Positions 39,129-47,897 of a stretch of 64,000 nt of DNA are shown here, piece after piece. Location: assembly GCA_029246105.1 (NCBI GenBank), contig JAQWOA010000006.1, positions 1 through 64,000 on the forward strand, read 5' to 3'. Each line of letters begins with the position of its first letter. The stretch's first letter is position 1. The notes beneath the pieces were generated by a model. That model was not told the origin of the DNA. It saw only the letters and a list, made by a program, of their open reading frames with translations, and did no database searches. The stretch is from Woeseiaceae bacterium. GTDB taxonomy: Bacteria > Pseudomonadota > Gammaproteobacteria > Steroidobacterales > Woeseiaceae. Made by a program: the position numbers and the translations under genes.

Positions 39129-39839
39129 GTGAGTACGGACAAGGTTGTAGGAATTATAGGTGGTATGGGTCCAGAAGCGACAGTGGATTTCATGTCTCGT
39201 ATCCTATTAGCAACACCAGCAGTCAAGGATCAGGATCATGTTCGCATGATCGTCGAAAATAACCCCCGAATTCCCAGCAGGCAAGCCGCGATGAAAGGTG
39301 AGGGAAAAGACCCGGGCATAGCGATCGCCGCAATTGCGACTCGCTTAGAGGTAGCTGGCGCAGATTTTCTGGTGATGCCCTGTAATTTAGCGCATGTTTG
39401 GCGAAGTGATATCGAATCCGCTATCAGTGTTCCGTTTATCAGCATCATTGATCAGTCAGTTCAATTAGCGCTCTGCCAAAGTAGCAATGACAATGCTGTT
39501 GGTCTTATGACGACTCCTGGTTGTTTCTCTGCAGGGCTCTACCAGCAAGCTTTAGCTGAAGCAGGTAGACCAGTAATTTTGCAAACGCCAAATGAACTGT
39601 CGACTACAATGTCGCTGGTTGAAAGAATCAAAAGCGGTGATAAGTCGCGCGAAGTAGCGATGGGCCTGCGACAATTAGCCGATGAACTTATTAAGCGTGG
39701 CGCGAAGATTTTAATTGCTGCCTGCACAGAATTTCCACTTGTGCTTAATGAGTCGATGTTTGATGTCACCTTTATTACATCGACTGATGCGCTTGCAAAG
39801 AAAACAGTATTGTTGGCGCTTGGCGGCGATCGCTTTTAG
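39129..39839 (+). CDS. Aspartate/glutamate racemase family protein
   Basis: VGIIGGMGPEATVDFMSRILLATPAVKDQDHVRMIVENNPRIPSR...FLVMPCNLAHVW...ILIAACTEFPLVL. Confidence 0.92.
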   Translation: MSTDKVVGIIGGMGPEATVDFMSRILLATPAVKDQDHVRMIVENNPRIPSRQAAMKGEGKDPGIAIAAIATRLEVAGADFLVMPCNLAHVWRSDIESAISVPFISIIDQSVQLALCQSSNDNAVGLMTTPGCFSAGLYQQALAEAGRPVILQTPNELSTTMSLVERIKSGDKSREVAMGLRQLADELIKRGAKILIAACTEFPLVLNESMFDVTFITSTDALAKKTVLLALGGDRF

Positions 39840-39857
39840 AATAACCAGGAAACAGAT

Positions 39858-40856
39858 ATGAAGCTATCCAATTTTCCGCGAGTGTCCCTCGCACACTTAC
39901 CGACACCGCTGGAGCATATGCCGCGCTTGAGCGAAAGTCTTGGCGGTCCAGAAATATTCGTGAAACGTGATGATTGCACAGGCCTCGCAACTGGCGGTAA
40001 TAAGACTCGGAAACTTGAGTTTTCGATGGGTGAGGCAGTCAAGCAAGGCGCGGATACAGTCATTACCGTTGGAGCGATCCAATCGAACCATGTCCGCCAA
40101 ACAGCAGCAGCTGCATGTAAACTTGGTATGGCCTGTGAAGTACTTCTCGAGAATCGCGTGAGTGGATCAAGCGAAATCTATTCGAAGTCCGGTAACGTTT
40201 TCCTTGATCAGATATTCGGTGCAAATTTACGTCAATTTGACGCTGGTACTGATTTTAATGCGGCGATGCAGTCAGTTGCCAATGAGGTAAGGAGTGCTGG
40301 TGGCATGCCATATATTATCCCTGGCGGTGCATCGAATGCTGTAGGAGCGCTAGGTTACGTTGACTGCGGTGTTGAAATGCTGGGTCAGCTCAAAGAACAA
40401 AACCTTACAATTGATCATCTTGTTTTAGCTACAGGTAGTGCAGGTACGCATGCGGGCCTTTCTGTTGGATTCCGGGCAAGCGGAAATGATTTACCGATTC
40501 TTGGTATCGGAGTAAATGCACCTCAGGAAACACAAGAAGAGCGCGTTTATAATTTGGCTGTTGAAACAGCGAAGCTAGTTGGTTCAAAAGACTGTGTTGC
40601 TCGTGAGGATATCATTGCTGACTGCAACTACATTGGTTCCGGTTATGGTGTACGGACAGAATCGATGAATGAGGCGATTTTGATGTTGGCTCGTCTCGAG
40701 GGATTACTATTCGATCCGGTATACAGTGGTAAGGCCTTGGCAGGCATGATCGATTATATTCGTCAGGGTCGTTTCACTAAAGGGCAGAATATCGTATTTC
40801 TGCACACGGGTGGTTCAGCCGGATTGTTCGCTTACTCAGATATCTTATCAACATGA
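39858..40856 (+). CDS. dcyD: D-cysteine desulfhydrase / ACC deaminase-family PLP enzyme
   Basis: FPRVSLAHLPTPLEHMPRLSESLGGPEIFVKRDDCTGLATGGNKTRKLEFSMGEAVKQGADTVITVGAIQSNHVRQTAAAACKLG. Confidence 0.9.
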   Translation: MKLSNFPRVSLAHLPTPLEHMPRLSESLGGPEIFVKRDDCTGLATGGNKTRKLEFSMGEAVKQGADTVITVGAIQSNHVRQTAAAACKLGMACEVLLENRVSGSSEIYSKSGNVFLDQIFGANLRQFDAGTDFNAAMQSVANEVRSAGGMPYIIPGGASNAVGALGYVDCGVEMLGQLKEQNLTIDHLVLATGSAGTHAGLSVGFRASGNDLPILGIGVNAPQETQEERVYNLAVETAKLVGSKDCVAREDIIADCNYIGSGYGVRTESMNEAILMLARLEGLLFDPVYSGKALAGMIDYIRQGRFTKGQNIVFLHTGGSAGLFAYSDILST

Positions 40857-40910
40857 GAGTTGATGGTGACGCTGGTATATTGTACGTATGAATATCCATA
40901 AAGATCTTCT

Positions 40911-42161
40911 ATGCCACGAATAATATTGATGATAACCCTTATTTTTGTAGGGGAACTTATTTTTAGTCTGGTTTTTAATATACCTCTTTTTTTTCGACCT
41001 ACGGTGCTGGAAGTATTTGGCATTAGTAATACGCAACTAGGCGATATGTTTGCTGTTTACGGTATCGCAGCAATGCTTTCTTATTTTCCAGGTGGAGTCC
41101 TAGCAGACCGATTTTCACCGCGCAGTCTAATAGTGACATCACTGTTCCTTACTTCCATCGGTGGACTTTATCTAGCGACGTTTCCGGGTATTGTTGGAAT
41201 GCGATTTCTCTATGGGTACTGGGGTGTCACAACGGTATTCTTTTTATGGGGCGCTTTGATCAAGACAACACGTGATTGGGGTGGTGAAAAATCGCAAGGA
41301 TTGGCGTTTGGGTTGCTGGATGGAGGTAGGGGCTTGGTAGCTGCGTCCTGTGCGACGATAGGCGTAATTATTTTATCAGTTTATATGCCTGATGATGCTC
41401 GACAAGCAACTCCTCTGATGCGTGAAAGCGGTTTTCGAATGGTGGTTTGGTACTACACACTATTAGTATTTTTAGCCGCCATTCTCGCTTGGTTCGTAAT
41501 TCCGACCACGAGGATGGAACATAAAGTTATTTTTAATCCGCTAAAGAACATGGCTATTGTTTTAAGAAGACCTGTTATTTGGGCACAAGCTGCTGTCATT
41601 GTTTGTGCTTATTGCGGATATAAGAGTCTCGGTAACTATTCGTTGTATGCCGTTCAAGTTCTGGGAATGAATGAGGTCGATGGCGCAAGAATAGCCTCTT
41701 ATGGTGCTTGGACCCGACCAGTCGCAGCGCTCATGGCCGGGTTGATTGCAGATCGATACAACGCGACTCGCTCAATTATTGTGATGTTTCTTGCTATATG
41801 TGTGATGTATGGATCGTGGTCGTTTGCGACGCCAAAAGATTCGGGAAATTTTATAATTTATGCCAATTTCTTTATGACCATGGTCGCCGTCTATGCATTA
41901 CGGGGCGTATACTTCGCGCTGCTTGAGGAAAACCGAACACCAAAATATTTGACTGGTGCAGCCGTCGGTTTGGTTTCGGTGGTGGGTTACACTCCTGATA
42001 TATTCTTTCCACCGATCGCAGGTCGTATACTAGATGCAAATCCTGGTCTTATAGGTCACCAGAATTATTTTTTATTCCTTTCTATAATTGCATTGCTGGG
42101 AGCTATCGCCGCAGTCAGCCTAGTTTTTCTGAATCGTAACAATGCGACTAATTGGAAGTAA
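40911..42161 (+). CDS. MFS transporter
   Basis: 12-TM; GISNTQLGDMFAVYGIAAMLSYFPGGVLADRFSPRSLIVTSL. Confidence 0.88.
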   Translation: MPRIILMITLIFVGELIFSLVFNIPLFFRPTVLEVFGISNTQLGDMFAVYGIAAMLSYFPGGVLADRFSPRSLIVTSLFLTSIGGLYLATFPGIVGMRFLYGYWGVTTVFFLWGALIKTTRDWGGEKSQGLAFGLLDGGRGLVAASCATIGVIILSVYMPDDARQATPLMRESGFRMVVWYYTLLVFLAAILAWFVIPTTRMEHKVIFNPLKNMAIVLRRPVIWAQAAVIVCAYCGYKSLGNYSLYAVQVLGMNEVDGARIASYGAWTRPVAALMAGLIADRYNATRSIIVMFLAICVMYGSWSFATPKDSGNFIIYANFFMTMVAVYALRGVYFALLEENRTPKYLTGAAVGLVSVVGYTPDIFFPPIAGRILDANPGLIGHQNYFLFLSIIALLGAIAAVSLVFLNRNNATNWK

Positions 42162-42164
42162 TTA

Positions 42165-42578
42165 ATGAAAAAAATTATATTAATAACATCATTACTATTG
42201 ACGGCATTAGTTTCTAATGCAGCTGATACTGTTAAGGAATTCCGCGGATCAGAAAATACGACAACAGCGATATTTACAGTCAAAGCGCCGTGGCTGCTCG
42301 ATTGGCGCTTAGATGGCGATTATGATGGGCTTATTGCACTGGATGTTGCATTGATTGAGGCCGATACGGGCCGACATGTCGGTCGTATTTTACACACCAA
42401 GTACAAAGGTAATGGTTTGAAACTTTTCGATCAAGCAGGTCGTTATCAATTGCGGGTCAGTTCAACGTTGGCTCGATGGACTTTAAAAGTTAAGCAAATT
42501 AAACCCGAAGAAAAGGAATTGTATACACCAAAGGAATCCCGATTGAAAAAAGCTACTCCTTTTCGTCTAAAAGGTTAG
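42165..42578 (+). CDS. Hypothetical secreted protein
   Basis: Signal peptide MKKIILITSLLLTALVSNAA; 3 bp after the MFS gene; no family recognised. Confidence 0.6.
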   Translation: MKKIILITSLLLTALVSNAADTVKEFRGSENTTTAIFTVKAPWLLDWRLDGDYDGLIALDVALIEADTGRHVGRILHTKYKGNGLKLFDQAGRYQLRVSSTLARWTLKVKQIKPEEKELYTPKESRLKKATPFRLKG

Positions 42579-42629
42579 TTTATAGCAATAGGTATGCAAG
42601 CCATATGGTGTTGTGCGATTATCAAGAGC

Positions 42630-43697
42630 ATGAATAATTTGATTGACAAGAAGGGCAGCGCTTTGGTCAGTTTTGCGGCGGTAATTGTCGTAATCTATGG
42701 AATGCAGATGGCCAAGGTACTGCTCGTTCCTTTTCTTATTGCTGCCTTTTTTACACTAATAACAGTTCGGCCGATGATTTGGTTGCAGAAGCGACGAACT
42801 CCGAGTTTTTTGGCCGCACTGATCATTGTGTCTTCGATTATGTCCTTACTGGCCATTATCGGTGCGATCCTCGGAAGCTCAATAGGTGATTTTACTGCTG
42901 CATTGCCTGGGTATCAGGAGAGGCTCGATGTTATTAAGGATAGCGTTATTGATTTTGCTATCAGGCATTTTAATTTTGAAGAATCGATGGAAAATATCGG
43001 TGATATGATTGATCCGGGCTGGGCCATGGGCCTTGTCGCATCAATTCTGAACAGCTTAAAGGATGTCCTGACAAATGCGTTTTTGATTATTTTTACGATG
43101 ATTTTTATGCTTCTCGAAGTATCGAGTGTTGGCACAAAGGTCGAAGCCGCCTTCGGCCGCAGTGCAAATTCGATGGAGAGACCACGAGTTTTTTTGCAAA
43201 ATCTTGGCCGCTATCTGGGCATCAAAACAATCGTCAGTATCGCTACAGGTACCTGTGCAGGCATTCTTACTTGGTCACTCGGTTTGGACTTTCCGCTTCT
43301 TTGGGCGATGCTTGCTTTCCTTCTTAATTACGTGCCGACTATCGGGTCAATAATTGCTGCCGTACCGGCGGTCTTGTTAGCACTTGTTCAATTAGGGCCT
43401 GGTGCAGCCGGTGCAACTGCGATGGGTTTTGCTGTTATCAATGTCGTATTTGGTAATGCCATTGAGCCACGTTTGATGGGTTATGGCGTTGGAATATCGC
43501 CGTTGGTGGTTTTCATTGGATTGATTTTTTGGGGTTGGGTTTTTGGTCCAGTTGGTATGTTGCTTTCAGTACCGTTAACGATGACCCTCAAGTTGGGGTT
43601 GGAGAGCGATGCACGCACTCGATGGATCGCGATTCTTATTGGTTCGGAAGGGGATGCCCAATATGCACTAAGACTACACAATGTTACTGAGGATTAA
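42630..43697 (+). CDS. AI-2E family transporter
   Basis: VLLVPFLIAAFFTLITVRPMIWLQKRRTPSFLAALIIV...LLWAMLAFLLNYVPTIGSIIAAVPAVLLALVQLGPGAAG...NAIEPRLMGYGVGISPLVVFIGLIFWGWVFGPVGMLLSVPLTMTLKL; internal ATG preferred over 42594. Confidence 0.92.
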   Translation: MNNLIDKKGSALVSFAAVIVVIYGMQMAKVLLVPFLIAAFFTLITVRPMIWLQKRRTPSFLAALIIVSSIMSLLAIIGAILGSSIGDFTAALPGYQERLDVIKDSVIDFAIRHFNFEESMENIGDMIDPGWAMGLVASILNSLKDVLTNAFLIIFTMIFMLLEVSSVGTKVEAAFGRSANSMERPRVFLQNLGRYLGIKTIVSIATGTCAGILTWSLGLDFPLLWAMLAFLLNYVPTIGSIIAAVPAVLLALVQLGPGAAGATAMGFAVINVVFGNAIEPRLMGYGVGISPLVVFIGLIFWGWVFGPVGMLLSVPLTMTLKLGLESDARTRWIAILIGSEGDAQYALRLHNVTED

Positions 43698-43811
43698 ACA
43701 GTCGTTTTTTTGTAGAATGACTGAATACCTAAACGTACATTGGAATTATGAGTCTTAATTATAAGGCCATAAAAAGCTAAGTTACTTAGTGGGCTATTGG
43801 TAAGTTTTAAT

Positions 43812-44072
43812 ATGTTTACAAGACCCATTCTCTTGACATTGCTATTCATGACTCCGGTTTTTGGTTTTGGCAATGAGAATGATGCGAAAATAATAGTACG
43901 AGATGCTATCAATCATTGGCGTGGCCATTCTTCCTATACTGAAATGACGATGGTAATCCATCGTCCGAAATGGGAACACTCGATGAGTATGCGCGCCTGG
44001 ATGAAGGGTGATCATCATTCACTGGTGCGCGTAATTGAACCCAAGAAAGATCGCGGTAATGGCACCTCATAA
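43812..44072 (+). pseudogene. 3'-truncated outer membrane lipoprotein-sorting protein-like gene
   Basis: MFTRPILLTLLFMTPVFGFG...ARDAINHWRGHSSYTEMTMVIHRPKWEHSMSMRAWMKGDHHSLVRVIEPKKDRGNGTS*, i.e. signal peptide plus conserved N-terminal block of a family normally about 250 aa; stops abruptly at the GNGT motif. Confidence 0.65.
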
Positions 44073-44080
44073 ATGTCTTT

Positions 44081-44824
44081 TTGGAGACTATTAGTTTGAG
44101 TATTTTACGGTACACGATACCTAACAGCTTTACAGCACTGAGCTTATTACTTGGCTTTACATCTATTGTGATGACGCAATTGGGAGATCTCGAACTTGCA
44201 GCCTGGATTATAGTTTGGTGCGGCCTGCTTGACGTATTGGATGGTGTATCGGCAAGGTTACTCAAAGCCACTTCCAATTTTGGGGCCGAATTTGACTCTA
44301 TGGCTGACCTAGTTTCTTTTGGGGTTGCTCCGGCAGTTCTGGTGTTGAATGCGGGTTTGCAGATTGTTGGAATTGAGTATGACTCTAATTTTTTCTGGTT
44401 ATTATTGATCGCGGTTGCCGTTTTTGTATTAGCTGGCGCTATGCGCCTTGCGCGTTTCAATTTGACGTCAGAGGAGACATCCAAGGGCTGGTTTATCGGT
44501 ATTCCAATTACCGCCTCCGGTGGAGGTCTAATTGCTCCTATTGTTCTTGTTCTAATTTACTATGAGCAAATCGCTTTCTCCTTACCACTGCAACTTTATT
44601 TGCCATTGTTGATGTTTGTTTTAGCTATTTTGATGATTTCGAGTATTCGTTTTCCAAAAGCTACTCGACGAGAGAATAATTTTATTAACGTTTTTCAGAT
44701 TATTGCGATCCTTGGGATTTACTATTGTGGATTTACGCGCACATATCCCGAGTATCTGTTCGGTATGGGATTGTTTTTGATGATCGTAGGGATCATCTCA
44801 GGTCGAATAACTCGCTATAGGTGA
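44081..44824 (+). CDS. pssA: CDP-diacylglycerol-serine O-phosphatidyltransferase
   Basis: LRYTIPNSFTALSLLLGFTSIVM...CGLLDVLDGVSARLLKATSNFGAEFDSMADLVSFGVAPAVL (CDP-alcohol phosphotransferase motif). Confidence 0.92.
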   Translation: METISLSILRYTIPNSFTALSLLLGFTSIVMTQLGDLELAAWIIVWCGLLDVLDGVSARLLKATSNFGAEFDSMADLVSFGVAPAVLVLNAGLQIVGIEYDSNFFWLLLIAVAVFVLAGAMRLARFNLTSEETSKGWFIGIPITASGGGLIAPIVLVLIYYEQIAFSLPLQLYLPLLMFVLAILMISSIRFPKATRRENNFINVFQIIAILGIYYCGFTRTYPEYLFGMGLFLMIVGIISGRITRYR

Positions 44825-44858
44825 TTTGGATTAATTTCTGATTATTTTTCTATCCAGT

Positions 44859-44872
44859 GAGCCTGCCGGCTC
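44859..44872. repeat. Short GC-rich hairpin (REP-like)
   Basis: GAGCC-TGCC-GGCTC within AGTGAGCCTGCCGGCTCCTACTAG in an otherwise AT-rich intergenic region. Confidence 0.4.
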
Positions 44873-44906
44873 CTACTAGAGCTTCATTCACAAAGCAGGC
44901 AAAAAT

Positions 44907-46328
44907 TTGTCAACGACCATTATTATACTCATTATATATTTAGCTATGCTCGCAGGCTTGGCTATTTGGAGTCGTCGCGAGACGCGCACTCTGAAAGGGT
45001 ACTATCTGGCTGATAAAAAGTTGCCGTACTGGGTAGTGGCTTTTAGTACTAATGCCACTGGTGAGAGCGGCTGGTTATTGCTTGGTTTATCAGGCATGGG
45101 ATATTTAGTCGGCGTACAAGCTTATTGGGTCGTTGTTGGTGAAGTTCTTGGAATTACTGCGGCTTGGTGGTTTATCGCGAGGCGACTAAAAAAGTTTAGT
45201 GACGAAGCTGATGCAATAACGGTACCTGATTTTTTGGTCGCGAAGTTTCAAGATAAGCTTAACTTGATACGTGGAATTGCAATTGTGATTATTCTTGTAA
45301 TGGCCACTGCTTATATCACAGCACAAATGGTTGCGACGGGCAAAGCGTTTAGTAGTTTTCTTGGAATAGAGTATGCGACAGGAGTCATTCTAGGATCAAT
45401 ATTTATCATTGGTTACACATACGTTGGTGGATACAAGGCAGTGTCGTATACCGATGTCATGCAGGGCGTGCTAATGCTGTTGGGTCTCATTATTGTGCCA
45501 GCGGCCGCAATTTACGCTTCTGGTGGTTGGGAAGAAGTACAGAACAATCTGGTCTTGCAGGACCCATCGCTTGTTAAAATGTTTGCTGTTTCAGATGGCG
45601 GCAAACCGATTTTTATTACTATCGCTAGTTTTCTCGCGATTGGTCTGCCATTTCTAGGTATGCCACAGCTGATGTTGCGATTCATGTCTGCACGAGACGA
45701 TGGTGAGGTTAGAAAGGCCAGAATTGTTTCTTCATTAGTCTTGCTGATCCTCACTTTTGGTGCTGTGACAGCTGGGGTAGCTGGTCGCGCTTTGTTTCCT
45801 GGTCTTGAAGACTCGGAAACTATATTCCCTGTATTGTCGAATAATCTCTTTCCCGAGGTTATTTCGGGCATGCTACTGGTGGTCGTTATATCGGCAATTA
45901 TGTCAACAGTTGACTCATTACTGTTGCTTGTTTCGTCATCAGTCGTTCGGGACGCATATCAGAAGATTATGAAATCAACCAAGAGCGAGGAGGTGCTATC
46001 GACTTATGGTAAGTATGTAACGATTATCATCGGGGCTATTGCAGTTGTACTCGGTATTCAGGAGCCGCAAGTCATATTTGATTTTGTTCTAGCATCCTGG
46101 TCTGGTCTTGGGTCTGCCTTTGGCCCACCAATTATTGGCATTCTTTACAATAAGCGTATTACTTGGGAAGGCGTTGTAGCTGGAATGCTAGGTGGTTTCG
46201 TGGCAAGTGTTACCTGGCTTGTTTGGTTCAAGGCGGATTATTACGGACTTTATGAAGCAATTCCTGGGTTCATATTTGGTTTAGTTTTGACTTACGGCGT
46301 AAGTTGGCTGACTAGCCAGAAAAATTAG
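44907..46328 (+). CDS. Sodium:solute symporter (PutP-like SSS family)
   Basis: GYYLADKKLPYWVVAFSTNATGESGWLLLGLSGMGYLVGVQAYW...GYTYVGGYKAVSYTDVMQGVLML...ISAIMSTVDSLLLLVSSSVVRDAY. Confidence 0.92.
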   Translation: MSTTIIILIIYLAMLAGLAIWSRRETRTLKGYYLADKKLPYWVVAFSTNATGESGWLLLGLSGMGYLVGVQAYWVVVGEVLGITAAWWFIARRLKKFSDEADAITVPDFLVAKFQDKLNLIRGIAIVIILVMATAYITAQMVATGKAFSSFLGIEYATGVILGSIFIIGYTYVGGYKAVSYTDVMQGVLMLLGLIIVPAAAIYASGGWEEVQNNLVLQDPSLVKMFAVSDGGKPIFITIASFLAIGLPFLGMPQLMLRFMSARDDGEVRKARIVSSLVLLILTFGAVTAGVAGRALFPGLEDSETIFPVLSNNLFPEVISGMLLVVVISAIMSTVDSLLLLVSSSVVRDAYQKIMKSTKSEEVLSTYGKYVTIIIGAIAVVLGIQEPQVIFDFVLASWSGLGSAFGPPIIGILYNKRITWEGVVAGMLGGFVASVTWLVWFKADYYGLYEAIPGFIFGLVLTYGVSWLTSQKN

Positions 46329-46533
46329 AAATAAAATCTATTAAAATGTGCCCAAAACGTATGGAAAATACTTACTGATTCCACTATCCTTCGCTTGGTT
46401 TTCGTTTGCACGGCTCTTGAAATAAGGAAAAAAGCTTAGCAGTAACGCGAACTGAACAAAATTAAGACTATCGTGGATGTCTCATAAGATCTCCAGATCA
46501 TAAATCGTATGACCCTCAAAGGATGCATGAAGT

Positions 46534-47886
46534 ATGCCCTTAGCTGTTGTTTTGATTTTTCTCGTAGTTGGCTCTCTTGTGTTTCATTTTGTAAGCCCAT
46601 GGACTTTTACAGATTTGGCTTCCAATTGGGAGATGGTGGATTTAACCGTCGACATTACCTTCGTTGTTACTGGTTTTGTCTTTGTTGCTGTGAATCTCTT
46701 TACGGCCTACTGCGTCATAAAATACCGTCATAAGAAGAATGCACGTGCCAACTATGAGCCAGAAAATAAGAAACTTGAATACTGGTTAACGGGGCTAACT
46801 ACAATTGGTGTTGCTGCGATGCTGACACCTGGACTGTTCGTCTGGGATAAGTTTGTAGATGTTCCAGAAGAAGCCCATGTCGTAGAGGTGGTAGGGCAGC
46901 AGTGGCATTGGACTTATCGCTACCCGGGCGTGGATGGCAAGCTTGGCGAAGTAGACGCTGAACGGATTTCAAAAGAAAATCCGTTTGGAATTGATCCAGA
47001 AGATCCAAACGGCCAAGATGATATTGTCGTCTACAATCCTGAGGGGCATATTCCCATTGATCGGCCTGTGAAGTTCTTGCTGCGCTCAAAGGATGTATTA
47101 CACAATTTTACCGTCGCACAGTTTCGCGTGAAGATGGACATGGTGCCCGGTATGACGACGTTCCTATGGTTAACGCCAACTAAGACAGGCCGTTTTGAAT
47201 TACTTTGCGAAGAACTTTGCGGCGTTGGGCATTTTGCTATGCGTGGCGCCATCGTCGTTGATAATCAGGAAGACTTTGATTTGTGGTTGGCGACTCAACC
47301 GACTTTCGGTGAGCTGATGTCACGACCAGCGGGTAATGCGATGGTAGGGTCTGCGTTATATGCACCCTGTGCTGCATGTCATGGCATACAAGGTGGAGGC
47401 AATTTTGACTTAAATGCTCCCAATCTTGCAGGCCAGTCGGATTGGTACCTGAAACGTCAACTTATGAACTACAAGACGGGGCTTCGTGGCACGCATGAGA
47501 AGGACATGTATGGGCGCCAGATGACTGCTATGGTCATGACCTTGGTTAACGAGGCGGCTGTCGATAATGTAGTTGCTTACATAGATACGCTTCCTGGTAG
47601 TCCGGCTCCGTCAACCATTGACGGAAACATTGAACGCGGTCAGAAAACATATGCTGTTTGTGCTTATTGTCATGGCCGTGATGGTATGGGCAATCAAGCT
47701 ACGAACGCACCACGTTTAGCCGGTCTTTCGGACTGGTATATGAAACGTCAACTGCAGAATTGGAATGATGGCGTGCGGGGCACTCACAAACAGGACTATT
47801 ACGGCTATCAGATGGGGCTGTTTAGTCAGATATTAAACGACGAACAAGCGATTGATGACATCATCGCTTACATCAATACTTTATAG
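46534..47886 (+). CDS. coxB: Cytochrome c oxidase subunit II with two C-terminal cytochrome c domains
   Basis: VVGQQWHWTYRYPG, CuA motif CEELCGVGHFAM, and two c-type heme motifs CAACHG and CAYCHG in repeated domains (NAPNLAGQSDWYLKRQLMNYKTGLRGTH / NAPRLAGLSDWYMKRQLQNWNDGVRGTH). Confidence 0.95.
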   Translation: MPLAVVLIFLVVGSLVFHFVSPWTFTDLASNWEMVDLTVDITFVVTGFVFVAVNLFTAYCVIKYRHKKNARANYEPENKKLEYWLTGLTTIGVAAMLTPGLFVWDKFVDVPEEAHVVEVVGQQWHWTYRYPGVDGKLGEVDAERISKENPFGIDPEDPNGQDDIVVYNPEGHIPIDRPVKFLLRSKDVLHNFTVAQFRVKMDMVPGMTTFLWLTPTKTGRFELLCEELCGVGHFAMRGAIVVDNQEDFDLWLATQPTFGELMSRPAGNAMVGSALYAPCAACHGIQGGGNFDLNAPNLAGQSDWYLKRQLMNYKTGLRGTHEKDMYGRQMTAMVMTLVNEAAVDNVVAYIDTLPGSPAPSTIDGNIERGQKTYAVCAYCHGRDGMGNQATNAPRLAGLSDWYMKRQLQNWNDGVRGTHKQDYYGYQMGLFSQILNDEQAIDDIIAYINTL

Positions 47887-47897
47887 GCTAATAATTT

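Noticed and set aside
44073-44110. Possible frameshift rather than truncation of the lipoprotein-sorting gene
   Set aside because: Other frames after the GNGT motif do not continue the expected family sequence before pssA begins, so a simple frameshift is not supported.
46509-46733. ORF MTLKGCMKYALSCCFDFSRSW at the start of coxB
   Set aside because: Out-of-frame overlap with coxB; no independent support.
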